DNA of 64,000 bases from assembly GCA_003151475.1 (NCBI GenBank), contig PLXQ01000054.1, positions 105,226 through 169,225 on the forward strand, written 5' to 3'. Of the stretch, positions 8,412-17,428 are shown piece by piece. The first letter of the stretch is position 1. Every line of letters begins with the position of its first letter. A program made the translations under genes and the position numbers. The notes beneath the pieces are model-generated. The model searched no databases. It was not told the origin of the DNA and saw nothing but the letters and a program-made list of their open reading frames with translations. This stretch comes from Acidimicrobiaceae bacterium (GTDB taxonomy: Bacteria > Actinomycetota > Acidimicrobiia > Acidimicrobiales > UBA8190).

Positions 8412-9647
8412 GTGGCGATACGGTCTTTCGTGGCGATCAAGGCCGATTCGCTCAGGGTCCGCACCCTGGCGGTCCAACGTGCAGTCCGCCGTCAGTGGCG
8501 TCCGGTTATCGCGCCTGCACTCGTGCTCTGGCTCCTGGCCACGATCGTCTCCTGCGGCTTTCTTCATCCCTTCGACGTCACCGAATACGAGCGCTACGCG
8601 CACGCCGCGCTGCGCGCTCCTCTGTTCCACCGTTTCCCTCTCGAATATCCGGCGCCCGCCCTCGCTGTCTTCCTGTTGCCGTTCCTCCTGCCTTTCTCCT
8701 ATCCGTGGGCCCTGGCCGTATTCGCCGGCATCGTCTTCCTCTTCTTGGTCACCAGTTACGAAGGCTCCGGAGTTCCCGGCATGGACGCCGACGCGGCGCG
8801 TCGGCTCATCGCCTATCTGGCCGTGGGGGCCACCTTTCTCCTCACGGGCCGTTACGACATCTTCGCCGCCGCCGCTGCCTTCTGGTCGGTCCGCGCCGCC
8901 GCGCAGGGTCGGTGGTCGGCCGCCTGGACGTGGAGCTGTGTGGGTTTTCTCCTGAAACTCTTCCCCGCTGTCTTCTGGCCCACCCTGTTGATCGCCGAGT
9001 GGCGGTGCCACGGCCGTGTTCCGCTCAGGCGTCTCGCCTGGATGGCGGCATCGGTGCTGATCCTGGTGGGACTCCCGGCCCTCTTTAATGAGCACGCGCC
9101 GCTCAATGCGCTCCACTACTACCTGCGCCGACCGGCCGAGATCGGCAGCGTCGGCGCCGGTCTGTCGCTTCTGGTGGACTGGCACTCCCCGTTGGTTCTG
9201 AGCTTCCACAGCATCAACGTGGTGAACGCCGCCTCGGGCCCGATCACCATCGTCATCGAAGCTATGGCGGTCCTCGGATGTGTGTGGGTCTGGCGCGCCC
9301 AACTCCGGAATCGTCTCCCCTTGGAAGCCGTCTTCTTGGTTACCCTCAGCCTGGTTGTCCTGGGCGGAAAGGTTCTCTCGGCGCAGTACCTCGTCTGGCT
9401 GATGCCGCTGTGGGCGCTCTACCGCATCAGGCCCCTCTGGCTGCTTGCCGCGCTGGCCAACGTCGTCGTCTTTCCCTATGAGGTCTCGGCCCAGAGCTTC
9501 CGGCTGGTACCCACCCATGTCTTCGACGTCACCCTCACCCTCGCCTTCCTGGCCCGTGACGTGTTTCTGGCCTGGGGCACATGGAGCTGGTTGCGTTCGG
9601 TCATGGTCGAACCGTCGTCGCCCACCGCCGTCGCCGGTGGCCCCTGA
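8412..9647 (+). CDS. GT87-like (DUF2029) membrane glycosyltransferase
   Basis: A polytopic membrane protein of roughly 410 residues with about ten hydrophobic segments. The first extracytoplasmic loop holds HPFDVTEYERYAHAAL and PLEYPAPAL, typical of GT87/DUF2029 alpha-mannosyltransferases, where an acidic residue is catalytic. A later GGKVLSAQYLVWLMP block also matches that family. It probably uses polyprenyl-phosphomannose to modify an envelope lipoglycan. Start candidates are GTG 8412 and GTG 8430. The 79-base gap to the divergent MptB-like gene must hold promoters for both. Confidence 0.75.
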   Translation: MAIRSFVAIKADSLRVRTLAVQRAVRRQWRPVIAPALVLWLLATIVSCGFLHPFDVTEYERYAHAALRAPLFHRFPLEYPAPALAVFLLPFLLPFSYPWALAVFAGIVFLFLVTSYEGSGVPGMDADAARRLIAYLAVGATFLLTGRYDIFAAAAAFWSVRAAAQGRWSAAWTWSCVGFLLKLFPAVFWPTLLIAEWRCHGRVPLRRLAWMAASVLILVGLPALFNEHAPLNALHYYLRRPAEIGSVGAGLSLLVDWHSPLVLSFHSINVVNAASGPITIVIEAMAVLGCVWVWRAQLRNRLPLEAVFLVTLSLVVLGGKVLSAQYLVWLMPLWALYRIRPLWLLAALANVVVFPYEVSAQSFRLVPTHVFDVTLTLAFLARDVFLAWGTWSWLRSVMVEPSSPTAVAGGP

Positions 9648-9847
9648 CGTCGCACGGGCAACCCCCCCTAGAGGACGAGGTGGATCGGGATCCCCTCCGA
9701 ACACACCGACCAGGTCGAGCGGTCCTGCCGGTTGCTGTTGACGTGGCTGCGCTCCGCGTCTGTCGACCGATCGTCGTCACCGGCGGCGGCCGTCCGCGCT
9801 CCGTGACCGCCGAGGTTTGTGCGACCCGGGCGCTGAGGGCCGAGACG

Positions 9848-10363
9848 CTAAGGGGCGAGAATCGGGACCTGACTGATCGCCTTCATGTTGTAGGTCAAAC
9901 CGATCGGTGCCACCAGGCCTTTGGTGGTCAGCGTCAGTTCCACCTGCACGGTCTGCGCCGTCGAGTCGCACGCCGGTGCGCATGTGACCAGGATGTTGAC
10001 GTCACCGTTGACAGCGGTCTGCGTCAGTTGGTTCGGCGTACCAGCCGCCTCGCACAGCGGATTATTGTTGACCGTGAGCAGCGGGGCGGCTTGGGCCACA
10101 GCCTTATAGATGGAAACAGGCTGTCCTGATTCGCAGTTTTGCGCATTCACCAGGGTGCCCGCGCTCGATGCCTCGACCGACGCCATGCGAGCGCCGGCCG
10201 TGGCACCGTCGTGCAGAGCCGAGTTCTGATAGACGAGGAAGGTGCCACCGATCAACCCGAATATCAGGAGGAAGACGACGGGCGCCACGAGGGCGAACTC
10301 GACGAGGGTCGCCCCCGTTTCGGGGCGACGACGGCTCGGCAGTCGCCGGAGGATATCCATCAC
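9848..10363 (-). CDS. TadE-like pilus minor pseudopilin (last gene of left tad arm)
   Basis: A 171-residue TadE-family protein: an N-terminal basic stretch, then GATLVEFALVAPVVFLLIFGLI, the class III pilin-like cleavage and helix region, followed by an exported domain with four cysteines. TadE-like pseudopilins are cut by the Tad peptidase and assist Flp pilus assembly. The ATG overlaps the stop of the TadG-like gene (ATGA), so translation is coupled. It ends the left arm of the Tad locus; the 200 bases to the next convergent gene hold no recognisable gene. Confidence 0.88.
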   Translation of the reverse strand: MMDILRRLPSRRRPETGATLVEFALVAPVVFLLIFGLIGGTFLVYQNSALHDGATAGARMASVEASSAGTLVNAQNCESGQPVSIYKAVAQAAPLLTVNNNPLCEAAGTPNQLTQTAVNGDVNILVTCAPACDSTAQTVQVELTLTTKGLVAPIGLTYNMKAISQVPILAP

Positions 10364-12345
10364 CCGATGAGCGACAAGGTGCTGGCGCCAGGCAACGAGT
10401 ACGGCTTACCGATGATCGTGATGCGGGTGCCTCCGTCGGTGTTGAAGTCGTCCACGATGGCCGTGCCGGTGAGGGTGACCGAGCCGGCCGAGGGGGCCGG
10501 TCCGGCCGACCATCCGGCCCCGTACCCGGCCTGGAGGGTGCCGCCGGCGTAGAAGGGGACGCCGCCGCCGGTTCCGTCCCAGTAGTCGAGGGGGGCGTCG
10601 GCCCCGTAGTGCGACAACGAGGCGTTGTAGACGACGCCGTTGATGGCGATGTCAGCGGCGTCACTGGACTCGGCGTCGAAGCCGTAGTTGGCCGCGGTGT
10701 TGGGGTCCTGGTAGAGCACCAGGCCGGGATTGCCGTCGGTGCCGCCGTAGGCGCTGTTGACCGGTCCGGTCAGGCTGACCGAGCTGCCCGCCACCCCGCC
10801 GACGATGAGGGAGAAGTTGTTGCCCGTCCCCGTCTCGAGCGGGTCGGCCGAAAAGGTCGAGTCGCCGTAGCCGATGACGCCGTTGGCCGGTGGGTTGGTT
10901 CCGCCGCAGGCCGTCGCCGGAGAATTGGTCGTTTCGGCCATGGGGGTGCCGTTCCCGCTGGCGGCGCTGGACATGGTGCTGGGGGGCAGGCACGGAGCGC
11001 CGTTGCCGCCTCCACTGGCGGCGAAAGTGCCCCCGACGACCGTCCCCGGGACATTGCCGGCCAGGGGATACGGATTCTGGGTGGCGATGACCACGTTGGT
11101 TCCTGTGACCGTGTCGGTCGAGCCTTGGGGGTTGATCCACAGACCCTGGTCGAACCGGTAGATGCCGGTGTAGCCGCCCGGGCAATCCTGGAAGTTGGCG
11201 GCGCCGGTGATCTCGACCGGCGTCGTGTAGTCGCCCGGTGACAGCTCCGTGACCTGTGTGTTGGGGTCCGTCGTCATGGCGGGGTTCGTCTGCAGCGTGC
11301 TCCCCGGGCAGGCGATGTTGGTGTTGGCGTTCAGCGGGTCCGGCGGCGCGCCGGTGGACAGCAGGGGGTCGTCGATCTGGACCTGGGTGGGGTCGATGTT
11401 GTCGAAGTCGACGTTCACCGATCCGGTGTGCTCCTGGCAATTCATCTGGACTTGAGGCAACCCGCCAACCACATTCGGGTCCGGATCACCGCTCTGGTAG
11501 GCCGGGGTCGGATTGGCGGGATTGCCGTTACCTTCGATGTGGGGCTGGAAGCAGTTGTCCAACGGCCACAGAGACTGGCCGTTGTCAGTGCTGTTGTTGC
11601 TGTGGATGGTGCCGTAGACGTACAGGTTGCTGTTGGACTTGGCGTCGATGGCGTCGTCCCACGTCCAATTGACGTTTGTCGTGGGGTCGGTGAACGACCC
11701 GCTCCACGGCTGGTGCTGCACGTCGGTATTCAGGAAGATGTCGCCCGCCACCACGAACTGGCCGGTTCCCCCACCCAGGATCTCGTGCGGACCCACCTTG
11801 TTGAGAGCCACGATGCCGATGGAGCTGGTATGCGTCGTCTTGGGGGCGACCGAGGCCTTGGCGCGGCCGCCCAGCTGGTGGTAGCCGAATATCCCGGCGA
11901 AGAAGGGTGGCCATGAGGGGGTGGCGAGAATGTTCACACCACAGGCGCCCTGGGGCGGAAGCCCGGTGCTGCCCGGTCCGAAGCCCAGATTCTGCGCCGG
12001 ATTATTCGGATCGGGCATCGTGGCCCCGGAGCGGTCCAGGTACTGAGCGCTCCAGGCGCTGCCCAAGCTGGGGTCATTGGCCTTGACGACGACCTTCACG
12101 ATATCCACCAGCTGCCGGGTGGTGGGAGCGGTGGTGCCGTTGCAGTAGTAGGAGGAGTTGAGTTGCTGGGCGGCGGCGAATGCGGCGAAGTCGGAGGCGT
12201 TCTGGGCCCGGCGAACCTGGACGAACCCGTAGCTCCCGTCGATGGCAATGGACATCATCCCGATCAGCACCACCAGGGAAATGGCGACGATGATCAGAAC
12301 GACACCGCGCTCACCGTCTTCGCGGGCGCCACCGAACCGGGTCAT
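10360..12345 (-). CDS. TadG-like pilus-assembly protein with long exported domain
   Basis: A 661-residue protein starting with the TadE/G-like N-terminus: RGVVLIIVAISLVVLIGM membrane helix, then DGSYGFVQVRRAQNASDFAAFA. The remaining 600 residues are exported and rich in Gly, Asn, Thr and Pro, with no von Willebrand MIDAS motif that I can see, unlike classical TadG. Its C-terminal third alternates short hydrophobic and Gly/Asn segments, as in beta-solenoid surface proteins. It overlaps both neighbours by 4 bases, so the arm is tightly coupled. It may sit at the pilus tip or base; the adhesin idea is inference. Confidence 0.8.
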   Translation of the reverse strand: MTRFGGAREDGERGVVLIIVAISLVVLIGMMSIAIDGSYGFVQVRRAQNASDFAAFAAAQQLNSSYYCNGTTAPTTRQLVDIVKVVVKANDPSLGSAWSAQYLDRSGATMPDPNNPAQNLGFGPGSTGLPPQGACGVNILATPSWPPFFAGIFGYHQLGGRAKASVAPKTTHTSSIGIVALNKVGPHEILGGGTGQFVVAGDIFLNTDVQHQPWSGSFTDPTTNVNWTWDDAIDAKSNSNLYVYGTIHSNNSTDNGQSLWPLDNCFQPHIEGNGNPANPTPAYQSGDPDPNVVGGLPQVQMNCQEHTGSVNVDFDNIDPTQVQIDDPLLSTGAPPDPLNANTNIACPGSTLQTNPAMTTDPNTQVTELSPGDYTTPVEITGAANFQDCPGGYTGIYRFDQGLWINPQGSTDTVTGTNVVIATQNPYPLAGNVPGTVVGGTFAASGGGNGAPCLPPSTMSSAASGNGTPMAETTNSPATACGGTNPPANGVIGYGDSTFSADPLETGTGNNFSLIVGGVAGSSVSLTGPVNSAYGGTDGNPGLVLYQDPNTAANYGFDAESSDAADIAINGVVYNASLSHYGADAPLDYWDGTGGGVPFYAGGTLQAGYGAGWSAGPAPSAGSVTLTGTAIVDDFNTDGGTRITIIGKPYSLPGASTLSLIG

Positions 12346-12833
12346 GAGTACTCCGCCGCGGCGTGAGCGGAGACGGAGATTTTCCCGATCACCGGGACGA
12401 GAGCGACCGACGCCTGGGAGATGGTGATGGTGACGACGTTGACCGTGATCGCCGGTTCACCCGGTCCGTGCGCGACGGGGCTCTGTGTTTGCGTGAGGTT
12501 GACGTAGTCGGGGAGGCTGGAGTCCGTGTTTTGGTAGATGGTGCTGTTCTCCTCCAGGTTGACCGCATTGGTGGCCAGACCCCAGGCGGCTGCGACCTGG
12601 GTGGGATTGGTGGCCAGCGCGTTGGCGGCCTGGAGAGCTCCGGCGCGTGCCGCACTGGTCAGGCGGACATCGAGTTGTATCCCGTTCCAGCCGTTAAAGG
12701 CGACGCTCATCAGAAGGATGACCAGGGGCAGCACGAGCGCGAACTCGACGAGAGCCTGGCCGGTCTCGTCGTGGCGCCGGCCACGACCAGCCACGCGGTC
12801 ACGGAGCCAGCGCATTGCTCGTGCTCTTCTCAC
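12342..12833 (-). CDS. TadE-like pilus minor pseudopilin
   Basis: A 163-residue TadE-family protein with the segment TGQALVEFALVLPLVILLMSV, a pilin-like hydrophobic helix after a basic leader, and a small exported domain. The GTG at 12833 is supported by GGAGGA placed 4 bases upstream, so the gene overlaps the end of cpaB by 35 bases; an internal ATG at 12815 lacks such a site. It is coupled downstream to the TadG-like gene by an ATGA overlap. It probably forms heteromeric pseudopilins with the second TadE-like protein of this arm. Confidence 0.88.
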   Translation of the reverse strand: MRRARAMRWLRDRVAGRGRRHDETGQALVEFALVLPLVILLMSVAFNGWNGIQLDVRLTSAARAGALQAANALATNPTQVAAAWGLATNAVNLEENSTIYQNTDSSLPDYVNLTQTQSPVAHGPGEPAITVNVVTITISQASVALVPVIGKISVSAHAAAEYS

Positions 12834-13650
12834 TGATTCCTCCGCTCGTGGTGCCCGAAGGAGCGGGACCGGAACCGGAGATGATCGAGGTGGAGACAGA
12901 TGGGCCTCCGGGGACGAGGTTGGCGCCGGTGATGGTCGGGGTCGTCATCGTCCCGCTGCCGGCGGCCTCCAGGGCCAGGTAGATGCCCCCGGTCACCCCG
13001 CCGCCGCCGTTGTTGGCCAAGGCGATGCGGGCAGCGGCGTCCCGGGTGACAGCGAAGGTGATCACGTTCCCCGCCTGGGAGACGGTGGTCGGGTGGCCGG
13101 CGGTCGACGTGGAACCCGGAGCCGGCACCAGGGTGGTGCCCACGGCCAGCACGGGTACCGACTGGTAGAGAAACGTCTCCTGGGCACCTCTGATGTCGAC
13201 GAGGATGTCCACCTTGTCGCCGGGCTGGATCAGGCCGGCCACGCTGTGGACCTGGTCGGTGGCCACGGAGACGGCGACGTCACCCTTGGGCACCCTTTCG
13301 GCGGCCACGCTGGGGATGGACTTCAGGGACACGAACATTCCGCTCACGAGGATCTCTCCGGTGGACAGGTTGGCCCCCGCCACCCGGTCCCGAATGGCGG
13401 CCAGATCGGTGACCGCCCCGTGGGGAACGAACTGCAACGGCATGCGGGTGGGCTTGATCAGCCCCTGGGCCTCGGCGGCGGCACCGCTCTCGTTCTGGGG
13501 CACGACCCCCTTGAGGATGTACACGGACGTGATCGTGGCGTTCTTATACGCCTTTTGCTGGGCCGTATGGAGCGCGTCGTACGCGGCAGCACTGGCCATC
13601 ACGGCCAGCACTACGGCGACGAGAACCGCCACACTCCTTCTGGGCACCAT
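12799..13650 (-). CDS. cpaB: CpaB/RcpC-type pilus assembly protein (left arm)
   Basis: A 283-residue protein with an N-terminal membrane anchor (residues 6-24) and the CpaB/RcpC architecture: a SAF domain around residues 40-105, then VAVSVATDQVHSVAGLIQPGDKVDIL, the hallmark RcpC block. The C-terminus is Ser/Gly/Pro-rich. CpaB works with the Tad secretion pore and, in SAF-bearing members, may bind glycans. It heads the left arm of the Tad locus. A related copy is transcribed the opposite way from the same intergenic region. Confidence 0.9.
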   Translation of the reverse strand: MVPRRSVAVLVAVVLAVMASAAAYDALHTAQQKAYKNATITSVYILKGVVPQNESGAAAEAQGLIKPTRMPLQFVPHGAVTDLAAIRDRVAGANLSTGEILVSGMFVSLKSIPSVAAERVPKGDVAVSVATDQVHSVAGLIQPGDKVDILVDIRGAQETFLYQSVPVLAVGTTLVPAPGSTSTAGHPTTVSQAGNVITFAVTRDAAARIALANNGGGGVTGGIYLALEAAGSGTMTTPTITGANLVPGGPSVSTSIISGSGPAPSGTTSGGISEKSTSNALAP

Positions 13651-14085
13651 CTTCTCCGTATCTGTTCGTGACGTCAGGCGACGGCGGTGCGAAAGCGCCT
13701 TCTACCCATGCCCTTTCCGAGCCAAGGCTTTTACAGTTTCTCGACCGGTTGACCCAACTCTTTAGGCCGCGCTGGCTCTCGATTGCGCCGCCACCCCCCG
13801 AAAGTCGCCTATGGGATCGTTGTCGTCCACAGCCCCGGTCCTAGTATCAGGACCCCACCTAGCGGCGGGCAATAGGCCTAGCGACACATATGTCGGACTG
13901 CCTTACGGCCTATTGCACCGATCACGGTTCTCGGGTAGGTCATGCGACTCATTTGCCCCCGTAGTCATTGTCAAGGGCCGTGCTGTCACGCACACTTGGC
14001 CTAGCCATCGACTGCGGTGGGATCGATCGGCGCCGAAGAACACGCTGCTGTCCAGCTTCGGTTCCGGGCACAAGAGGGGGCATTG
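13651..14085. promoter_or_regulatory. Divergent intergenic control region between two cpaB operons
   Basis: These 435 bases separate two diverging cpaB operons and have no credible coding frame. They contain nested inverted repeats (separate entry) and several GGCC-centred words such as TAGGCC. The base composition is visibly more AT-rich in patches than the flanking genes. I infer that promoters for both Tad arms lie here and that the locus response regulator may bind it. The right-arm gene has a strong ribosome site (AGAGGGGGC) at its end. Confidence 0.6.
13869..13916. repeat. Nested inverted repeats (GCAATAGGCC / GGCCTATTGC)
   Basis: GCAATAGGCC at 13869-13878 is the perfect reverse complement of GGCCTATTGC at 13907-13916. 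Between them lies a second, smaller palindrome with arms CGACA and TGTCG around CATA (13882-13895). The arrangement could bind a dimeric regulator or form a cruciform. A near copy, GGCCTATAGAAC, lies upstream of the flp pilin gene at 22041. The sequence match is seen directly; the function is inferred. Confidence 0.6.
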
Positions 14086-14826
14086 ATGACACCCAAACGG
14101 ACAATCGTGGTTGGCATCGCGGTCGTCGTGGGGGTGGCGGCGTCGGTGTTGAGCTACGTCTTTCTGAACAACGCTCAGGATCGGGCCTACCACAACGCCA
14201 AGGTGGTCGAAGCATACGTCGTCGTGAAGGCAGTACCTCCCACTTTGAACGGGACCGATGCCATTAGCGGCGGCTACATCCAGCGCAAGAAGATCCCCCA
14301 GGAGTTCCGGCCCTCCTCGGCCGTGACCAAGCTGTCGAGCATCGACGGCAAGTTGGCGGTCGCCCCCTTCTCCGTCGGACAGGTGCTCGTCTCGTCGATG
14401 TTCGCCAGCCCGTCCTCCGTCTCGAACAGCTTCGAGCAGCTCATCGGGCCGGGCCATGTGGCCGTCACCGCCTCTGTCGACCAGGTCCACGGGGTAGCGC
14501 TTTTCCCGTCTCCGGGTGACAAGGTCGACCTCATGGTGTCGCTCAACGGCGCCGAGACCCTTCTTCTCCAGAACGTGTCCGTCATCGCCGTCGGTCAGAC
14601 CACCACGGCGACCCTGGCGGCCGGGGCGTCGGGGTCGACGACGGCGACGAGCACACCGGCCAACACCAGCGGTCTCTACACCTTTACCGTCACACCAACC
14701 GATGCCGCACGGATCGCACTGGCAGAGCAAGACGGGCTTGGTCTCTACATGACCCTTGTCCCGCCGCACAACAATCAGGTGTCAGTGCCTCCGGTGAACC
14801 AAGGGAATGTCACCAGTGCACTCTGA
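14086..14826 (+). CDS. cpaB: CpaB/RcpC-type pilus assembly protein (right arm)
   Basis: A 246-residue CpaB/RcpC family protein: an N-terminal membrane anchor (residues 6-26), a SAF-like domain with IQRKKIPQEFRP, then VAVTASVDQVHGVALFPSPGDKVDLM, matching the block in the left-arm copy. The two CpaB proteins are clear paralogues but differ in their central loops and tails. The ATG at 14086 has AGAGGGGGC just upstream. It leads the right arm, which carries the ATPases and membrane platform. Having two CpaB proteins suggests either a heteromer or one per minor-pilin set. Confidence 0.9.
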   Translation: MTPKRTIVVGIAVVVGVAASVLSYVFLNNAQDRAYHNAKVVEAYVVVKAVPPTLNGTDAISGGYIQRKKIPQEFRPSSAVTKLSSIDGKLAVAPFSVGQVLVSSMFASPSSVSNSFEQLIGPGHVAVTASVDQVHGVALFPSPGDKVDLMVSLNGAETLLLQNVSVIAVGQTTTATLAAGASGSTTATSTPANTSGLYTFTVTPTDAARIALAEQDGLGLYMTLVPPHNNQVSVPPVNQGNVTSAL

Positions 14827-14842
14827 TCGGCGAGTAGACACC

Positions 14843-16066
14843 ATGACCCAAGACCCTCCCAAAGCCAAGCCACCGAAAGGTGACCAGGTTGCCATCAGCG
14901 TGGTCGACCCGGACGAGGTCGTCCGCTTCGTCCTCACCGAACGCATGCAGGAGATCGGCGGCAATGTCGTCGGCTACGAAAACCTGGCGGCCTTCTCCGA
15001 CCAGGCCGATCCCGCACGGCCCGGTGTGGTGGTCTTCGGACCCTCCGACAAACCCGATGAGGTCATCTCGCAGGTCGCCGGGCTGATCGGTTTCCGTCCC
15101 GGCTGCGGGGCCATCATGGTCGTCTACGAATTGACGGCCGAGGTCCTGCAGGGGGCGCTCCGGGCCGGTGTCGACGACGTCGTGGCCGTCACGGCCGAGG
15201 ACACCGAGCTGCTCGACGCCGTGTCCCGGGCCGCCGCCCGCGTCAATCTGCGCCGGCCGACGCCTGTCATCCCGCCTCCGGCGCCCGCCGGGTCCCATGG
15301 CCCCCAGGGCCGAGTCATCACCGTCTTTTCCACCAAGGGTGGGACCGGCAAGTCCGTGGTCGCCATCAATCTGGCCGTGGCCCTGGCCAAGCGGACCATC
15401 CAGCCCGTCGTCCTGGTCGACGCCGACCTGCAGTTCGGCGATGTGGCGCTCATGTTGCAGCTGGCACCGGTCCACACCATCGCCGAAGCAGCAGCGGCCG
15501 GTGAGCGTCTCGACGGGGCCATGCTCGAGAATCTCCTTCTCCGGCACGAGCCCAGTGGGCTTCTCGTCCTGGCGGCACCGACCGAGCCGAGCTCAGCCGA
15601 CCGGATAGGACGCGCCGACCTGGCCCGCACCCTGGCCGTCCTGCGCGAGCGGTGCGCCTACGTGGTGGTGGACACCTCGGCCAATTTCGCCGAGATCACC
15701 TTGTCCGCCCTCGAGGCCGCAGACGACATCCTCGTCCTGGCCAGCTTGGACGTCATGAGCCTGAAGAGCGCCCGGGTGGGGCTCCAGACCATGCGTGTCC
15801 TCGACATACCGTTCTCCACGGTCAAATTCGTGCTCAACCGGGCCAACACGCGCGTGGGTCTGAGCGAGGCCGATGCCGAACGGGCCGTTCAGCTCAAGGT
15901 GGATGCCGCCCTCCCGAGCGACATCCTGGTGGCCGAGTCAGTCAATCGCGGTGTGCCCGTGGTCACCAGCTCACCGAGATCGAAGTTCGCCAAGAGCATC
16001 GACGATCTGGCATCCGTATTGATGGCGTCCGCGCCCGCCGTGGCCGGCGCTCAACAAGTCGAGTAG
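14843..16066 (+). CDS. tadZ: TadZ/CpaE-type ATPase (ParA/MinD fold)
   Basis: A 407-residue protein with an N-terminal receiver-like domain (residues 15-135) lacking an obvious phospho-acceptor pocket, and a ParA/MinD-type ATPase domain with the deviant Walker A STKGGTGKS (163-171) and a VVLVDADLQFGD block. TadZ/CpaE localises the Tad machine to its place in the cell, often a pole. The ATG at 14843 is 16 bases after cpaB; an alternative ATG at 14807 would overlap cpaB. It is followed 9 bases later by the TadA motor ATPase. Confidence 0.9.
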   Translation: MTQDPPKAKPPKGDQVAISVVDPDEVVRFVLTERMQEIGGNVVGYENLAAFSDQADPARPGVVVFGPSDKPDEVISQVAGLIGFRPGCGAIMVVYELTAEVLQGALRAGVDDVVAVTAEDTELLDAVSRAAARVNLRRPTPVIPPPAPAGSHGPQGRVITVFSTKGGTGKSVVAINLAVALAKRTIQPVVLVDADLQFGDVALMLQLAPVHTIAEAAAAGERLDGAMLENLLLRHEPSGLLVLAAPTEPSSADRIGRADLARTLAVLRERCAYVVVDTSANFAEITLSALEAADDILVLASLDVMSLKSARVGLQTMRVLDIPFSTVKFVLNRANTRVGLSEADAERAVQLKVDAALPSDILVAESVNRGVPVVTSSPRSKFAKSIDDLASVLMASAPAVAGAQQVE

Positions 16067-16075
16067 GGGTGCACG

Positions 16076-17428
16076 ATGTCGCTTTCCGATCATCTCCGTG
16101 TCGCCGGCGTGTTGAACTCCGAAGAGGCGCGCGCCCGCGCCCTCGAAGAGGTCCACATCCGGGTGCACCAACGACTCATCGAGGAGCTGGGACCTGAGCT
16201 GTCCCAGGGTCGCCTGACGGCCAAGGACCTCCGACCGCGGGTCAACGCCCAGCTCCAGGCGGCACTGGCCGAGGAAGCGACGCCTCTATCCCTGGCCGAC
16301 AAGGCCCGCCTCGGAGAGGACATCGCCAACGACATCCTCGGTTACGGACCCATTCAGAGATACTTGGAGGACCCGAACATCTCCGAAGTCATGGTCAACG
16401 GACCGGACAAGGTCTATGTCGAGCGTGGCGGAAAGATCGAGCGCACTCCGACCAGCTTCATCGATGAGACGCACCTGCGCCGCGTGATCGACAAGATCGT
16501 CGGAGAGGTGAGTCGCCGCGTCGACGAGTCGTCGCCCATGGTCGACGCTCGACTCCCCGACGGCTCTCGAATCAACGCCGTCATCCACCCCCTGGCCATT
16601 GGCGGCCCCTTCCTCACCGTCAGGAAGTTCGCCAAGGAACCCCTGCTGGTCGAGGACCTGGTGGCCAACGGGACATTCACCTCCACGTTCGCCCGTTTCA
16701 TCGAGGCGTGTGTGGTGGGTCGGCTCAACATCGTGGTGTCGGGCGGTACCGACTCAGGCAAGACGACGATGCTGAACGTCCTGTCATCGCTGGTGCCGAA
16801 CGATGAACGCGTTGTCACCATCGAGGACTCGAAGGAACTCCAGCTCCGCCAGGAGCACGTCGTCTCTATGGAGTCTCGCCCCCAGAACATCGAGGGCAAA
16901 GGAGAAGTGACGATCCGCGACCTCGTCCGCAACTCGCTGCGTATGCGGCCGGACCGGATCATCGTGGGGGAGTGCCGTGGTGGTGAGGCGCTCGACATGC
17001 TCCAGGCCATGAACACCGGCCACGAGGGTTCTCTCACCACGATCCACTCCAACGGCCCTCGCGACACGCTGTCGCGTATCGAGACGATGACGCTGATGGC
17101 GGGTTTCGACCTCCCCATTCGGGTCATCAGGGAGCAGATGTCCTCGGCCGTCGACCTCGTGGTCCATCTGTCGCGGCTGCGTGACGGGACCAGGCGGGTC
17201 ACTCAGGTGGCAGAGGTCCAGCACATGGAGGGCGATGTCATCATCATGCAGGACCTCTTCATGTTCGACTTCTCCATGGGCATGGACGCCGAAGGTGCAT
17301 ACCGGGGGTCGCTCAAGTCCCTGGGAATCCGACCGCAGTTCGCCGACAAGCTGCAAGATGCCGGACAACCTCTGGACTCTGAGCTGTTCGAGGCCGAGAC
17401 GTTCGCACGGGCGGTCGGTCGTCGGTGA
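16076..17428 (+). CDS. tadA: TadA/CpaF-type secretion motor ATPase
   Basis: The hexameric ATPase that powers Flp pilus assembly. It is 450 residues, the usual CpaF length, with an all-helical N-terminus, the NISEVMVNGP and GRINAVIHP-type N2 region, Walker A GGTDSGKTT (223-231), the Asp box and Walker B RMRPDRIIVGE, and the His box GHEGSLTTIHSN. The Asp in the P-loop replaces the glycine common in this family, although the GxxxxGKT core remains intact. The GTG of tadB overlaps its TGA stop. Confidence 0.95.
   Translation: MSLSDHLRVAGVLNSEEARARALEEVHIRVHQRLIEELGPELSQGRLTAKDLRPRVNAQLQAALAEEATPLSLADKARLGEDIANDILGYGPIQRYLEDPNISEVMVNGPDKVYVERGGKIERTPTSFIDETHLRRVIDKIVGEVSRRVDESSPMVDARLPDGSRINAVIHPLAIGGPFLTVRKFAKEPLLVEDLVANGTFTSTFARFIEACVVGRLNIVVSGGTDSGKTTMLNVLSSLVPNDERVVTIEDSKELQLRQEHVVSMESRPQNIEGKGEVTIRDLVRNSLRMRPDRIIVGECRGGEALDMLQAMNTGHEGSLTTIHSNGPRDTLSRIETMTLMAGFDLPIRVIREQMSSAVDLVVHLSRLRDGTRRVTQVAEVQHMEGDVIIMQDLFMFDFSMGMDAEGAYRGSLKSLGIRPQFADKLQDAGQPLDSELFEAETFARAVGRR

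Noticed and set aside
8295..9704. Long open frame on the minus strand opposite the GT87-like gene
   Set aside because: It is rich in Gly, Glu, Gln and Arg, matches the high-GC antisense shadow pattern, and lies fully across a well-supported membrane protein gene.
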